Below are positions 34,005-44,000 of a stretch of DNA of 64,000 nt, one piece after another; the stretch's first letter is position 1, and each line of letters opens with the position of its first letter. This DNA comes from Epidermidibacterium keratini (GTDB lineage: Bacteria > Actinomycetota > Actinomycetes > Mycobacteriales > Antricoccaceae). The notes under the pieces were generated by a model. It made no database searches. It saw only the letters and a program-made list of their open reading frames with translations, and had not been told where the DNA came from. Location of the stretch: NCBI RefSeq assembly GCF_009834025.1, contig NZ_CP047156.1, positions 2,356,001 through 2,420,000 of the forward strand, written 5' to 3'. The position numbers and the translations under genes are program-made.

Positions 34005-34625
34005 ATGTCGGACTGGGCTGTGCCCATCGGTCAGCCACTGGGGATCGCCTCCTATTCCGACGACTACGCCGTACGCACCGGCGAGTCCATTGAGGAGCTC
34101 GACGAATTCGAGCTGCTGGCGTGGGCTGCGACGGTCGGCACGTTCGAGGACCCGCCGCAATGGTTGGACTGGGAACTCGCCCAGCAGCGGGTCTCGACGG
34201 CGCACACGCTTGTCGAGCCTGCCCTCGGAGCCGCACCTGGCCGTGACTATCTGCAACGGCTGCAGCAGCGGCACGTTGTGACCCGGGTGGGCAAGACTGA
34301 TCTGGACGTGCAGCGCTTCTTTGCGACTCACCGGTTCCAGGCCAGTCTCGTCGGGTTGTGGCGCAGTCCCGCGGATCCGAATCGCCAGTTTGTGGGGTTC
34401 GACGATGACGCAGTGTTGTCGCTCGGACCGGAGGCATACGCGGTGTACGTCGAGGCCGCAGCGCATCCGACGGTGCAGGATGCGTGCGTTGCTGTGGCGA
34501 TGCGCGGGTCACCGGCCCCGGAGCAGTACGCCGATCGCATGGCGCGTCTGCGCGAGGCGTTCATGGGTACGGCGCGCACGCTCGTCGTCACCGGCGGCGG
34601 CTTCTTTGATCGGACGGTGCGTTGA
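34005..34625 (+). CDS. Four-paralog family protein 1 (unknown function)
   Basis: 206 aa, not recognised. It shares with the next three products an overall length near 210 residues and a C-terminal small-hG-x-x-hh-D motif (VVTGGGFFDRTV). Two repeats of beta strands followed by a helix-turn-helix-like unit can be traced, the second starting near GFDDDAVLSLGPEAYAVYVE. No signal peptide or membrane segment. It overlaps the next gene by one base (TGATG). Confidence 0.55.
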   Translation: MSDWAVPIGQPLGIASYSDDYAVRTGESIEELDEFELLAWAATVGTFEDPPQWLDWELAQQRVSTAHTLVEPALGAAPGRDYLQRLQQRHVVTRVGKTDLDVQRFFATHRFQASLVGLWRSPADPNRQFVGFDDDAVLSLGPEAYAVYVEAAAHPTVQDACVAVAMRGSPAPEQYADRMARLREAFMGTARTLVVTGGGFFDRTVR

Positions 34626-35269
34626 TGAGTCTCGACAGCGAGCAGGTACCGGTCGCGCGAGGCCGCGGCGTTGTGCTGCCGATCGGCTACCAAGCAATGC
34701 GTGATCGCGGGTCGCCGACGGCACCACCGCGGGTGCGGGTGCGACTGGGCACCGAGTACGTCGCGCTCGAAGGACGCGCCGATGTGGGGATGTGGCTGCT
34801 GGCTCACGGGTCCTGGTCGGTACGGCGCTCTGGGTGGAGCCGTACCGACGTACTCACCGCCGCAGTCGAGCGCGAGATCCCCGACCCGGAGGCAACGCTG
34901 GAGCGATTGGGCGCTCGCGGCCTGGTCGCGGTCGCCGAGACCGCTCCGCAACTGCGCGAGCTCGCTGAGACCCATCGACTGGTGGCACTGATGACCTGCG
35001 CCGGCGACATCGGGGACGGGATCGCGCTCGCGGTGGCCGACTCGCAGACTCGGGTGCGGCTTGAGCCGCGCGAGTTCGCGGTGTGGATGCACACTCCGGC
35101 GGCGGCGACGATCTGGGACTCTGCGGTGCGGGGAGCCGACGATGGGTCGATGGATGCCTTCCACCCGTTTCGGTCGCCTGATGAGCTGGTGGGCGGGATC
35201 ATTGCGGCGACGCAGTTCCTGGTCTCGCGTGGCGGTGCCTATCTGGATCTTCCGATGGGAGCGCGGTGA
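34625..35269 (+). CDS. Four-paralog family protein 2 (unknown function)
   Basis: 214 aa from ATG 34625. First repeat: VRVRLGTEYVALEGRADVGM followed by a winged-helix-like stretch to RLGARGLVAVAE. Second repeat: TRVRLEPREFAVWMHTPAA followed by FRSPDELVGGI and ending SRGGAYLDLP. The strand-Trp-helix pattern is reminiscent of PqqD-like or winged-helix modules. No enzyme motif seen. It overlaps the next gene by four bases. Confidence 0.55.
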   Translation: MSLDSEQVPVARGRGVVLPIGYQAMRDRGSPTAPPRVRVRLGTEYVALEGRADVGMWLLAHGSWSVRRSGWSRTDVLTAAVEREIPDPEATLERLGARGLVAVAETAPQLRELAETHRLVALMTCAGDIGDGIALAVADSQTRVRLEPREFAVWMHTPAAATIWDSAVRGADDGSMDAFHPFRSPDELVGGIIAATQFLVSRGGAYLDLPMGAR

Positions 35270-35934
35270 GTAGCGAGACCGTCCAGCATTTCGACCTGCC
35301 CCGTGAGCAGGCGGCGCAAGTGGTTGTGCCGCTCGGGCTGGATCTGGGGCTGTATCCGGCGGCCGACGGCTCGCTCTCGCAGCCGCGGGTTCGGGTGGGT
35401 CGATCGACTCGCGTTCTGGACGTGCCGGCCTATCAGGTCTGGAAGGCGGCGCGGGCGGTATCGGAGTCCGGACGGCTGCTGAGCGTCCCCGAGCTGGCCG
35501 AGGCGATCCCAGGTGCCGGTGCGGCCTCGGTCGCGGCGGTGATCGAGCGGACCCCGGAGATCAGGCTCGTGGCGGAGCAAACCGACGACGTACTGCTGTT
35601 GTGGATGGTCACGAACCTGCGCCCGTTGATGGTGAATGTCGGGCCGGCTGTGGCGGATGGGGCGTTGCAGATCGGGCTGGTTGATGAGCGGTTCGACTTC
35701 TTGACTCCGCAGATTTTCGACGTGCTGTTGCGGTGTCAGCGGGTGGGCAGCGTCGCCGAGGCGTACTCGCTGTGCGCGAAGGATAATGCCGCGGCGGGGG
35801 TCCGAGAGGTGGTATGGACCGAGCCGTTTGGGTTGCTGCGTGCGATGTGGTCGGAGTTGCCGTTCTTGCTGGCACACGGGGTGGCGTGGCTGGATGTGGC
35901 CGATGCGATGTATTCACCGAAGGAGCCGGCGTGA
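35266..35934 (+). CDS. Four-paralog family protein 3 (unknown function)
   Basis: 222 aa starting at GTG 35266, with GGGAG just upstream. First repeat: VRVGRSTRVLDVPAYQVWKA then LSVPELAEAI. Second repeat from QIGLVDERFDFLTPQIFDVL to LAHGVAWLDVADA. The C-terminal motif HGVAWLD is shared with protein 4 (HGLALLD). Not recognised. GTGA overlap with the next gene indicates coupled translation. Confidence 0.55.
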   Translation: MSSETVQHFDLPREQAAQVVVPLGLDLGLYPAADGSLSQPRVRVGRSTRVLDVPAYQVWKAARAVSESGRLLSVPELAEAIPGAGAASVAAVIERTPEIRLVAEQTDDVLLLWMVTNLRPLMVNVGPAVADGALQIGLVDERFDFLTPQIFDVLLRCQRVGSVAEAYSLCAKDNAAAGVREVVWTEPFGLLRAMWSELPFLLAHGVAWLDVADAMYSPKEPA

Positions 35935-36572
35935 ACGAGGTCTTCCCGGTCGGCGTTCCCGTTCGGTGGTCGGAACCCAACGAGCAGGGTCCCGCTTTGC
36001 TGCTTCAGGTGGGCGAGCAGGCAGTCGCGGTTGCCGATGACATTACGGCGGCGGTATGGCGCACTCTCGGTGGCGAGCCGACGTTCCGCCCCGACGGCGG
36101 CTTCGGTCGTGAGGAGCTCGTCGAGTTGGTGCGGGTTCGCTTTGGGGGCGAGGGCAGCGAGGCCGAGCATGACGCGGTGTACGGCGCGGTCGACTCGCTC
36201 GTTGCTCAGGAGGCGGCGGCGGAGTTCGACACGAGCGATGCCGAGCAGCTCCTGCAGGCGGCCGCCGGGCTTCGGCTGCGTGGGCTTGGCGGCGTGATCG
36301 GTGCCGACCCGCGCGATGCTGGCGTCTACCATCTTGGGATCTCCGGGGTAATCGACCTGCCGGTGACCAATCGCGAGCTGGAGCTGTTTGTCCGCTCCGA
36401 TTCCGGCAAGTCCTTGTGGTCTCTCGCGGAAGAGATGAGCGCCGACCGGTCGTGCTTCGGAACCCGCACAGACGTCGACTGGACCTCCCCGCAGGCACAG
36501 CTTCCGTTCATCTTCTTTGAGGTACGCCGGATGCTCTGGCACGGTCTGGCACTTCTCGACCTCGCCGATTAA
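35931..36572 (+). CDS. Four-paralog family protein 4 (unknown function)
   Basis: 213 aa from GTG 35931, preceded by GAAGGAG. The same two-repeat plan: ALLLQVGEQAVAVADDITAA then WRTLGG, and GVIDLPVTNRELELFVRS then SLWSLAEEMSAD, ending WHGLALLDLAD. Last gene of the operon starting at 33615. It faces the toxin-associated genes on the other strand across 177 bases. Confidence 0.55.
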   Translation: MNEVFPVGVPVRWSEPNEQGPALLLQVGEQAVAVADDITAAVWRTLGGEPTFRPDGGFGREELVELVRVRFGGEGSEAEHDAVYGAVDSLVAQEAAAEFDTSDAEQLLQAAAGLRLRGLGGVIGADPRDAGVYHLGISGVIDLPVTNRELELFVRSDSGKSLWSLAEEMSADRSCFGTRTDVDWTSPQAQLPFIFFEVRRMLWHGLALLDLAD

Positions 36573-36749
36573 CCCCAGTCTGCGGTACGGGACTAGCGGG
36601 TAAAGATACGAAACCCGGGACACACCAAAGCCTCAAGAAACCCCGGGGGTCACTCCGAGATGTCTCATCTCGCACGGCAGGATTGGTTTTCTCGCGAGTG
36701 TTGAACGTGCTCGTGCTCGCGACGGCACCCGTCGCTGGATCTGTCGTCC

Positions 36750-36998
36750 CTAGAGTCGGAAGGTGCCGTCCGTCGGAAATTCGGTCAGATGAGTCATCTT
36801 CGGGTCGTGGACCATTTGGCGATGAATGAGTGCCATCATCAGTGCCTCGCCGAGCGCCTGCGCCTCGGTGTGCGTCACGCCGAGTTCTTCGGTCTTCTTG
36901 TTGTACTCCACTCCGTATTTCTCCTCCGGTACCGGTGCTACTTCGTAGCGGACTTTGTCCTCGGTCTCCCAGAGTTTGCGGTACTGCACTATCGCCAT
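36750..36998 (-). CDS. YRK-family small protein, group A
   Basis: 82 aa: MAIVQYRKLWETEDKVRYEV at the start and MTHLTEFPTDGTFRL at the end. Its first ~90 bases are nearly identical to the start of the gene at 31501-31749, while the rest has diverged, again suggesting copying of 5' ends. It is last in the minus-strand series that follows the giant gene, 42 bases after the gene at 37040-37735. The ribosome-binding site is weak (CGAGAC). Confidence 0.65.
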   Translation of the reverse strand: MAIVQYRKLWETEDKVRYEVAPVPEEKYGVEYNKKTEELGVTHTEAQALGEALMMALIHRQMVHDPKMTHLTEFPTDGTFRL

Positions 36999-37039
36999 CG
37001 GTGTCTCGTTCGGGTCGTTTGTTCGGCTTGGGCGGGTGG

Positions 37040-37735
37040 CTAGTCGAAGGGGTTGGCGCCCATGATGCGGGGGAAGGGGGGTGGTGGGGTGTAGGTGGGG
37101 TCGGTGAGTGCGACGGCGGGTTTGGTGGCGGGGTGGTATTCGATGCGGATGATGGGTGGCAGGAGTCGGCGTAAGTGGGTGGCGTCTTGCCATTGTTGGA
37201 CGTACCAGATGATCGGCTGTTCTGCGCTGGCGGCTCGTTGGGCGGTGGCGGTGTCGGTGATTGCGCGTTCGAGTGTGGTTGGCGTACTGGGGAACGCGGT
37301 GTGTAGGTCGGCGATGGTCCAGATGAGGTATTGACCGTCGGTGCCGTGGAAGTCGTAGGACTGTGCGGTGGTGGGGTTGGTGGCGCGGTGGTGGGTTTGG
37401 CCGGTGATGTGGTGGCGGTAGGCCTCGGCGCTGAGTGTGGTGGTGGGGTCATCGACTGGTTCGTGGTATTCGGGGTCGGGGTTGTTGGGGTCGATGAGTC
37501 CGCGTTTGCGGCGTTCTGCGCGTTGTTCGGGTGTGGGGTTGGGAAGGGGCTGACCGTCGAAGCGGCGCCCGATGAGCGCGGAGTACGCGCGACGAGTCGC
37601 TGCCGCCTGGCGATCTTCCTCGACGTCGCGTTCGTATTGGGCGATGACTTCGGGTCGGTTGAAGCCGAAGATCTCGTTGATAGCGTCGATCTGTGCCTGG
37701 TGTCGGGCTTGTCGGCGTCGGGCGAGCCATCCCAT
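37040..37735 (-). CDS. Leader protein with degenerate Tox-REase-5-like domain
   Basis: 231 aa. Residues 1-28 are the shared leader (MGWLARRRQARHQAQIDAIN, then EIFGFN). A charged linker follows. Residues about 110-215 resemble the protein at 33615-33998: SYDFHGTDGQYLIWTIADL, then QPIIWYVQQWQDATHLRRLL. The catalytic D/E-x-K of the nuclease family is again W-T-I. GGGGAG stands eight bases before the ATG. The leader is basic and could form an amphipathic helix; whether it targets secretion, the membrane or a partner is unknown. Confidence 0.6.
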   Translation of the reverse strand: MGWLARRRQARHQAQIDAINEIFGFNRPEVIAQYERDVEEDRQAAATRRAYSALIGRRFDGQPLPNPTPEQRAERRKRGLIDPNNPDPEYHEPVDDPTTTLSAEAYRHHITGQTHHRATNPTTAQSYDFHGTDGQYLIWTIADLHTAFPSTPTTLERAITDTATAQRAASAEQPIIWYVQQWQDATHLRRLLPPIIRIEYHPATKPAVALTDPTYTPPPPFPRIMGANPFD

Positions 37736-37747
37736 GCGCGTCGCTCC
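37659..37747 (-). repeat. 89-bp leader repeat, copy 1
   Basis: It differs from 37983-38071 at two positions by eye. It spans the ribosome-binding site and first ~26 codons of the leader protein, so promoter-proximal parts are shared while the rest of the two genes is different. Confidence 0.8.
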
Positions 37748-37780
37748 CCTGTCCGTCGGTTCGGGTGGCCGGGGGTCCTG

Positions 37781-38059
37781 TTATGTGTGCCACCGATCTC
37801 CGGGCGGGGGTGAATCGGGGATGCCGAAGTGCTCTCGCATGCGGCGTTGCTCGGGGGTTGGGTTGGGTATCGGCTCGTCCATGACATCGAGACCGACCAG
37901 CTCGCGGAATCGTAGTCTTGCGGCGGCGGCCTGGTCGTCGCGTTCCTTGTCGCGTTTTTCCCGCGCCAGTGCTTCTGGGGTGTTGAAGCCGAAGATCTCG
38001 TTGATGGTGTCGATCTGTGCCTGGTGTCGGGCTTGTCGGCGTCGGGCGAGCCATCCCAT
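37781..38059 (-). CDS. Short leader-family protein
   Basis: 92 aa with the same leader (MGWLARRRQARHQAQIDTIN) and EIFGFNTPEALAREKRDKER, then a charged helix and a Pro-rich end without the nuclease-like domain. It starts 24 bases after the giant gene's stop, with GAGGAG eight bases upstream, and is probably co-transcribed with it. It is either a complete short protein or a truncated relative of the 231-aa gene behind it. Confidence 0.6.
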   Translation of the reverse strand: MGWLARRRQARHQAQIDTINEIFGFNTPEALAREKRDKERDDQAAAARLRFRELVGLDVMDEPIPNPTPEQRRMREHFGIPDSPPPGDRWHT

Positions 38060-38071
38060 GCGCGTCGCTCC
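37983..38071 (-). repeat. 89-bp leader repeat, copy 2
   Basis: Counterpart of 37659-37747 at a distance of 324 bases. A decayed third leader is near 30150-30204. Confidence 0.8.
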
Positions 38072-38083
38072 TCGGGCAGGTGT

Positions 38084-41000
38084 CTAGTGGCGGGTGGGGG
38101 TGTCGGTGGTGTCGGTCCAGTCGGTGTGTTGGTTGATCTGGTCTACCACGTCCCAGAAGTCGTCGGCGCTGGGTGCAGGCTCTGCGGGTCGGTCTGGCGC
38201 GAGTTCGGGTGCGTGCGGGTCGGGATTGTCCCAGTCGGGCACGAGTCGTGCGAGATCGTCGGCGAGGTCCTCGGGCAGGTAGGCGCGGCGCTCGGTGGAC
38301 TGGGGTTGGTCGGCATCGAGGCCGAGGTCATCGATGGTCTCGTTGAGGGCAGCCGCGGTGAGATCGCGACCGCCCGGACAGCCGTGGTCTAGCTGCCAGG
38401 TCATCTCGCGCAGCGCGGCGATCGCCTGCTGGTCGTCGAGGCTCAGTTGGGTTTCGGGGACGGGTGTGGTTGCCGGGTCCAGCACCGGCGCGGCCGAAGG
38501 ATCGGTGGCGGTCGCGGAGTACAGGGCCGCGATGCCGGCGCTGACGTCGACGGCGATGTCGACGGCGAGCGCGTCTGTGTCGATGGTGATCGACAGCGTG
38601 TTGCCGTCGCGGTCGACGGCGATGCCGCCGTCGTCGGGGACATCGCCCGTGTTGAAGGTGAGGTCGAGGCGGGTGCCGTCGGGCAGCCAGAGGCGGATGG
38701 CGTTGCGATCGAGGATCGCGACGCGGGCCGCGAGCCAGTTCACGGCCCGGATAGCCGCCCGGACCGCGACGGCGACAGCGCGCTGACCGACCGGTCCGCA
38801 CGGCTCATCGGTGTCCGCGTGAGGATGCGGGCAGCGCTCGGGCGGCCCGGGGGGTTGCGGGTCCGGTTCGTTGGGTCTTGGTTCGGGTGACGGTGTCGCG
38901 GCGGGTGGTGTATCAGGTGGAGCGTCGTGACGGCGGGTCTGGTCGGGCGCGGGCGTGGGGTCGGATGGTGGCGCGGCCGGCTCGGGGGTCTCGGGCAGTG
39001 CGGGTGCCGCGGGTGTCGGCGGCACGGCCTGCGGGGGCGGTGTGGGGTCCATCGGATCGAATGGGTCGACCTCGGGTTCGCGTCGCCATCCGGTTGGCCG
39101 GCTCAGGCGGCGGATGGTCTCCCAGCCGGTCGCGGCCGCCGCGGTCGCCACCGTGGCGGTTGCTGCTGCAGCGGTCGTGCCGGCCCGCGAGTTGGGGTTC
39201 TGGTCGGGGCTGGGAGGTGGGGGCGGCGAGGTTGCGCTGTCGTTGTCATTGTCGGTGTCGCTGGCGGGTGGGTTGATGGCGGTGCGGGCGCGGGTTAGCG
39301 CGTTGTCGGCGACGGCGAGGTAGTCGCTGGCGAGCGCGAGCATTCGGCGCGAGTCCGCGAGAGTTTCTGCGTTGTTTGGGTGGGCGTCGGCCTGGGTGAG
39401 CAGGGCATTGGCGGTGTCGGCCGCGCGGCGTGCAGCGGTGGCGTATTCGGTGGCGAGGGTGAGGTCGGGTCCTGCGCGGGTGGCGAGGTCGGGGTTGGTG
39501 AGGATGCGGCTGGTGAGTTGGCCGGCGGTGCTTTCGATGGCGGTGGCGTATTCGGTGATGTGCGTGAGGTCCGTTTTGGCGGAGTTGATGTCCTCGGTGC
39601 CGTGCGGGGAGTGGGTCTGGTTGGCGGCGTCGTCGTGATGCGGGGTCGGGGTAGTCGGGTGGGTGTCGATGGTGGCGCGGCGGGCGTCTTCGCTGAGGAT
39701 GCGTAGGAATAGGTCGCGGCGGGCTTTGGCGATCTCGGTCTCGGATTTGAGCAGGCCTTCGCCGGTGGCGGTGGCCGCGGTGGCGCCGGCGGTGCCGACG
39801 GCAGCTGCCGGTGTGGTGATACCGAGGGCTTGGGTGGCGGCTGCGACCAGTCCAGAAACGGAGAAGCGTGAGCCGTAGGCGAGGTGGCTGGTGGGTCGGT
39901 TCGGGTGGACGGCAGCGTCGTCGGGTCGTCCGAAGCGGTCGCGCAGTACGTCGAGTCGTTGCTGGTCGGTGGAGGTGACCTGCTCGGCGGTGGGGTCATC
40001 GCGTTGGGCGAGCGCGTTGACGATGTTTTGCAGGGTCTGCAGTGGTGCGCCGTATTTGGCGAGGTCGGAGTTGGTGATGTCGGCGCGCAGGGGGTTGTCG
40101 CGTTCTTGTTTGCGTTCGGCTCCGCGTAGGGTCGCGAACTCGGCACTGCCGGCGATGGTTCCGGAGACGACGACGGTGAGCCCGCCTTCGACGATGACCT
40201 CGACCGGGCCGCTGCCGGTCATGACGCCGAACGCACCGACGCTGAGGCCCGTGGGGGTGCCGGTGCCGAGGATGCCTTTGCCGAGCAGGGTGCGCAGGTC
40301 GGCCACGCCGCTGGGCACGTCGAGCAGCTGCATGACGCGTCCGGCCAGCTCGCTGTCATCGAGAGCGGTTAGTCGCAGGTACCACAGGTGCGCCTGGGTG
40401 TCGTCGCTGGTGCGCTCGGTGGTGAGGTCGGGCGCGAGCTGGTGAGCGGTGAGGAACTGCTCGAGCGCGATCTGCGCCGGGGTCCGCCGCGAGCGGTGTA
40501 GCTCGAACCAGCGGTCGCGAGACTTCTCGGCCGCAGTGACCAACTCGGCGAGCTCGCTTTGCACGTCGGCGGGTGGGGCGAGCGTGGCGAGCGCGCGGTC
40601 GATGGTGCTGGCGAGCTGCTCGACCACGTTCGGCACCGGCGGGACCGTCGGATCCTGCGGTGCGGGGCGCGCCACCGCACCGGGTTCGGATTCGCCGTTC
40701 GGGTCGGCGCCGCCGCGCTGACGGATGACGTCGGCGCGCTGGTCGAGGGCGGCCTCGATCTCAAGCGCGGAGACCATGAGTAGGTCGGCGATCGACTGGG
40801 CCATGTCGTTTTCGATCTGACTCAGCGCCGCGCTGCGCACGCTCTTTGCCTGCAGGTTCTTCTTGGCCAGCTGCCACTCGGCCAGTACGGAGGCGAGCGC
40901 GCCGATGGCGCCGGCGTCGGCGCCGATGACGCTGCGGTCCAGGAACGTCGCTGCCTGGGATGAGATCGCGCCGGCGAGCCGGTCTGCGGCATGGGTGAGT

Positions 41001-44000
41001 GCGGTCTCGATCGCGTTGTTCGCGCCGTACCGCTGCGTGGTCGAGGCGAAGCTGGCCAGCTCACGCTCCTTTTGCAGGAGCGGGTCATTCGTTGCGGCCG
41101 GCTGATCGCTGGTGAGCTCGGGTGGCCTGCTGACGTTTCGGAGTACGGCCTGCCCGTTGCGGTCGAGCTCGCGCGCGGCGCGGTCGTGGGCGTTGCCGGT
41201 GCCGACCGCCAGCGACTTCGAGATCGCCTCGAGTCGCGCGACGCGGCGAAGATGTGCGCGCTCGTTTGCCGCGCCGGTAAACGAGGTGACGGTCCGGATC
41301 GCCATCGTTGCGCCCCCGCGCACCAACGCCATCGCGGTCGGCCCGCTGGACAGCACGATCGCCCCGGCCGACGCGGCGCCGCCGCCGAGCTGGGCGATCA
41401 GGTTGCGGGCCAACAGCGTGCGGTAGCCCGGAAGACCATCGGGCACCCCGACAGCATCTGCACCTACGTTCGCCAGGATCACATGCGGGCGGAGCTCGGG
41501 AGGGACCGCAGCCAACCGCTGCCCGAACGGGGACGCATCGAGTGAGGTGTCGCGGTCGAGTGCGGTGAGACGGTCGGCGATCTGCTCATAGCTCATCGCC
41601 GCCACGTCTAACTCGGCGGTGGGGCCATCGACCGACAGGTCGAGCCCAAGGTGCAGCACCAGAGCACGCAGCTCACGCTCGGCGCCGCGCCGTTGCAGCC
41701 ACCCGCCACTGGTCGATTCGACCGATAGGTACCGCAGCTCAGCCAGTCGACCGCGATCGTGCGGGCTGAGCAACTCGCGGGTAAGTGGCTCGTCGGTGGT
41801 GACGCCGGGCCGCAGCATGTCCATCGTGCCGGAACGGCCTTCCAGGCGAGCGGAGATCTCGGCGATCTCGTGGCCCAGCGCCCTGGTCACATCGCGCACG
41901 CGGGCGCGGTCGGATACCTCGACGGTGAACGTCGGCACCGATCCGCCCTGAAGGTCGACCTCGCCAGCCATCTCGTAGCGGGCGACCGGCGTGGTGTCAG
42001 CCGCGCCGCGTAGATCACCGGCGCGTACCTCGACCGCGAACTGCGCACCTTTCTCGGTCGTGACGAGGTAGCTGGCATCGTCTATCTGAGTGATCTCGCG
42101 CGTACCGCTGAAGTACGCAAGCCGGGAGTTGGACTCAGCGTCGGTCGCGCGGAACGCGGCCCGGATCGCTCGGGTAACCGACTTCGGGTGGGCGAACCAC
42201 CGCTCGGCGCCGCTGAAGCGTGATCCCTCGATCGCCGATGCTGTCCCGCTCGCGCCCGGCGCCGTGACTGCCGGGGCGCCCGGCCCAAGATCGTCGGTGA
42301 GGATCGAGGAAGCGTACGCCGCCCGCGCGATGTCGATATCGATCAGCGTCTCCACCGACCGCGCAGCGCCACGGGTCTGGTCTGCGCGCATCGCTTCAGT
42401 CAGCGCACCAAACAACTCGAGACGTCGTTCAGGATCCGTGGGGAGCGCGAATGCCGCATCGATCGCCGCCCGGAGATCGGCGCGGGTCGGGTTCGTGCTG
42501 GCCGGCGCGACATCGAGCGCGCCTGCCACGCGGGCCAGCGCAGCGTGCGAGAGATTGCTGCGCCCCGAGGTGATGTCGCCGACGACGACCGAGACCACGC
42601 GAGGGTCGGCCGCGGCCGCCTGCATCAGCGCGGAGCGGCGTCCGGCCGAATCGCCGGCGCCGAGATCGACCGGGTCCAGACCGTTACTCATCCACGTCTG
42701 CACAACCTCAGCGACCACCTCCTTCGCCCGAGCGTGGTATTCGGCAGCGCGTTGTGCGGTGTTGGTATCGACAGCGGAGTCGGCTTCGGGATCGGCCGCG
42801 AGTACGGCGTCCAGGATTGAGTTCGCGCCGTCGCGCGCGGCCAGCTCTGGCGTGTTCAGCACCGCCTCGATACTGGCCGGGTCGAGGCCCATGCGCGCCG
42901 CTACCTCCTCGATCGCGTGCGCGCGCGAGCGCTGGTGGTTCACGTTCGCCGCGATCGCCCGTGAGGTCGCGGTGCGCGCGGCGTGCTCGTCTTGGGTGCG
43001 GATCTCGATCGGCAGGCCGCGATCGCTCATCAGGTTCCGCGCTGCCTCGGCCGCGAGGTCGTTGCTCATCGTCCACACGATCGGCGGGCGCTGGGCCAGC
43101 GCGTCAGAGCGTGCCTGTTCGGCGAGTACGTCGGCCTCAGCCTGGGTATCGCCTGCAGCTCGCGCCTCGCTGCGCGCGGTCTGCGCGGCAGCGTCGGCGA
43201 GTTGGGTCATCGCGTCGTCGAGCGCCTCGACCTGCCGCGCCGCCTCGTCGCCGAGGCGCTGGGTGAAGTGCTCGTTGAACTCGATCCTCCCGTTCGTGTC
43301 GATGGTGGGCAGTTCGTAGCCGCTCTTGGTGTCGACCAGCTCGCCGTTGGAGGCCACGTCGAAGTTCGCCTGCGCGTTCGGCCCGCCCACGCGCACCGCG
43401 ATCCCGGAGTCGGTGCCGCTGAACAGCGCCTGCATCGCCTCGGCATCGCCGCGGATCCCGAGCTCGTTCGCGACCGCGACCAGTTGACCGATACCGAACG
43501 AGCGGCCCGTCATCGCATCCAGCCGCGCCCGCTCGGTGACGACCTGCGCGTTGACCCACCCGCGCACCCGGTTACGCATCCGGTGTACCTCATCGCGGCG
43601 CGCCTCGAACCGCAACGCGCCCGGATGCGGCTGCGATCCGCTGGCATCGCGCAGCAACAGCTCGGCCAGGATCTCACTGCCCGAACGCCCCGATGCCTCG
43701 ACGGCTGCCGGCAGATTGTTACTGATCGAGGCGCCGGCTTCTGCGCGGTTACCGAAATTCGGTACTGCCCGTCCGGCCAACGCGCCCACCCCGTCAGCGA
43801 CCTGCTGCACGGTCGGGAGCGAGAAGTTCTCGCTACCGGTCTGCGACAGCTCGTCGATGATCACCGCCACGATCGGCTCACCGATCCTGCTTATCGCCTC
43901 GGCTAGCGCCTGCCGGTTTGCCGCATGTGCCTGATGCGCCGCCGCGCGGGTCGCGGGATCGGTCGCGGTGAACGCGTCCGCGCGCGACTGCTCGTTGCTG

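Noticed and set aside
36508-37887. 459-codon open frame on the minus strand overlapping the leader and YRK genes
   Set aside because: It reads the frame one base behind the real genes, which rarely meets stops in G/C3-rich DNA; low-complexity Pro/Thr/Ser product without a domain.
29778-38083. Integrase, transposase, tRNA or att sites bounding the accessory island
   Set aside because: None found; the island can be defined only by duplicated toxin and leader sequences.
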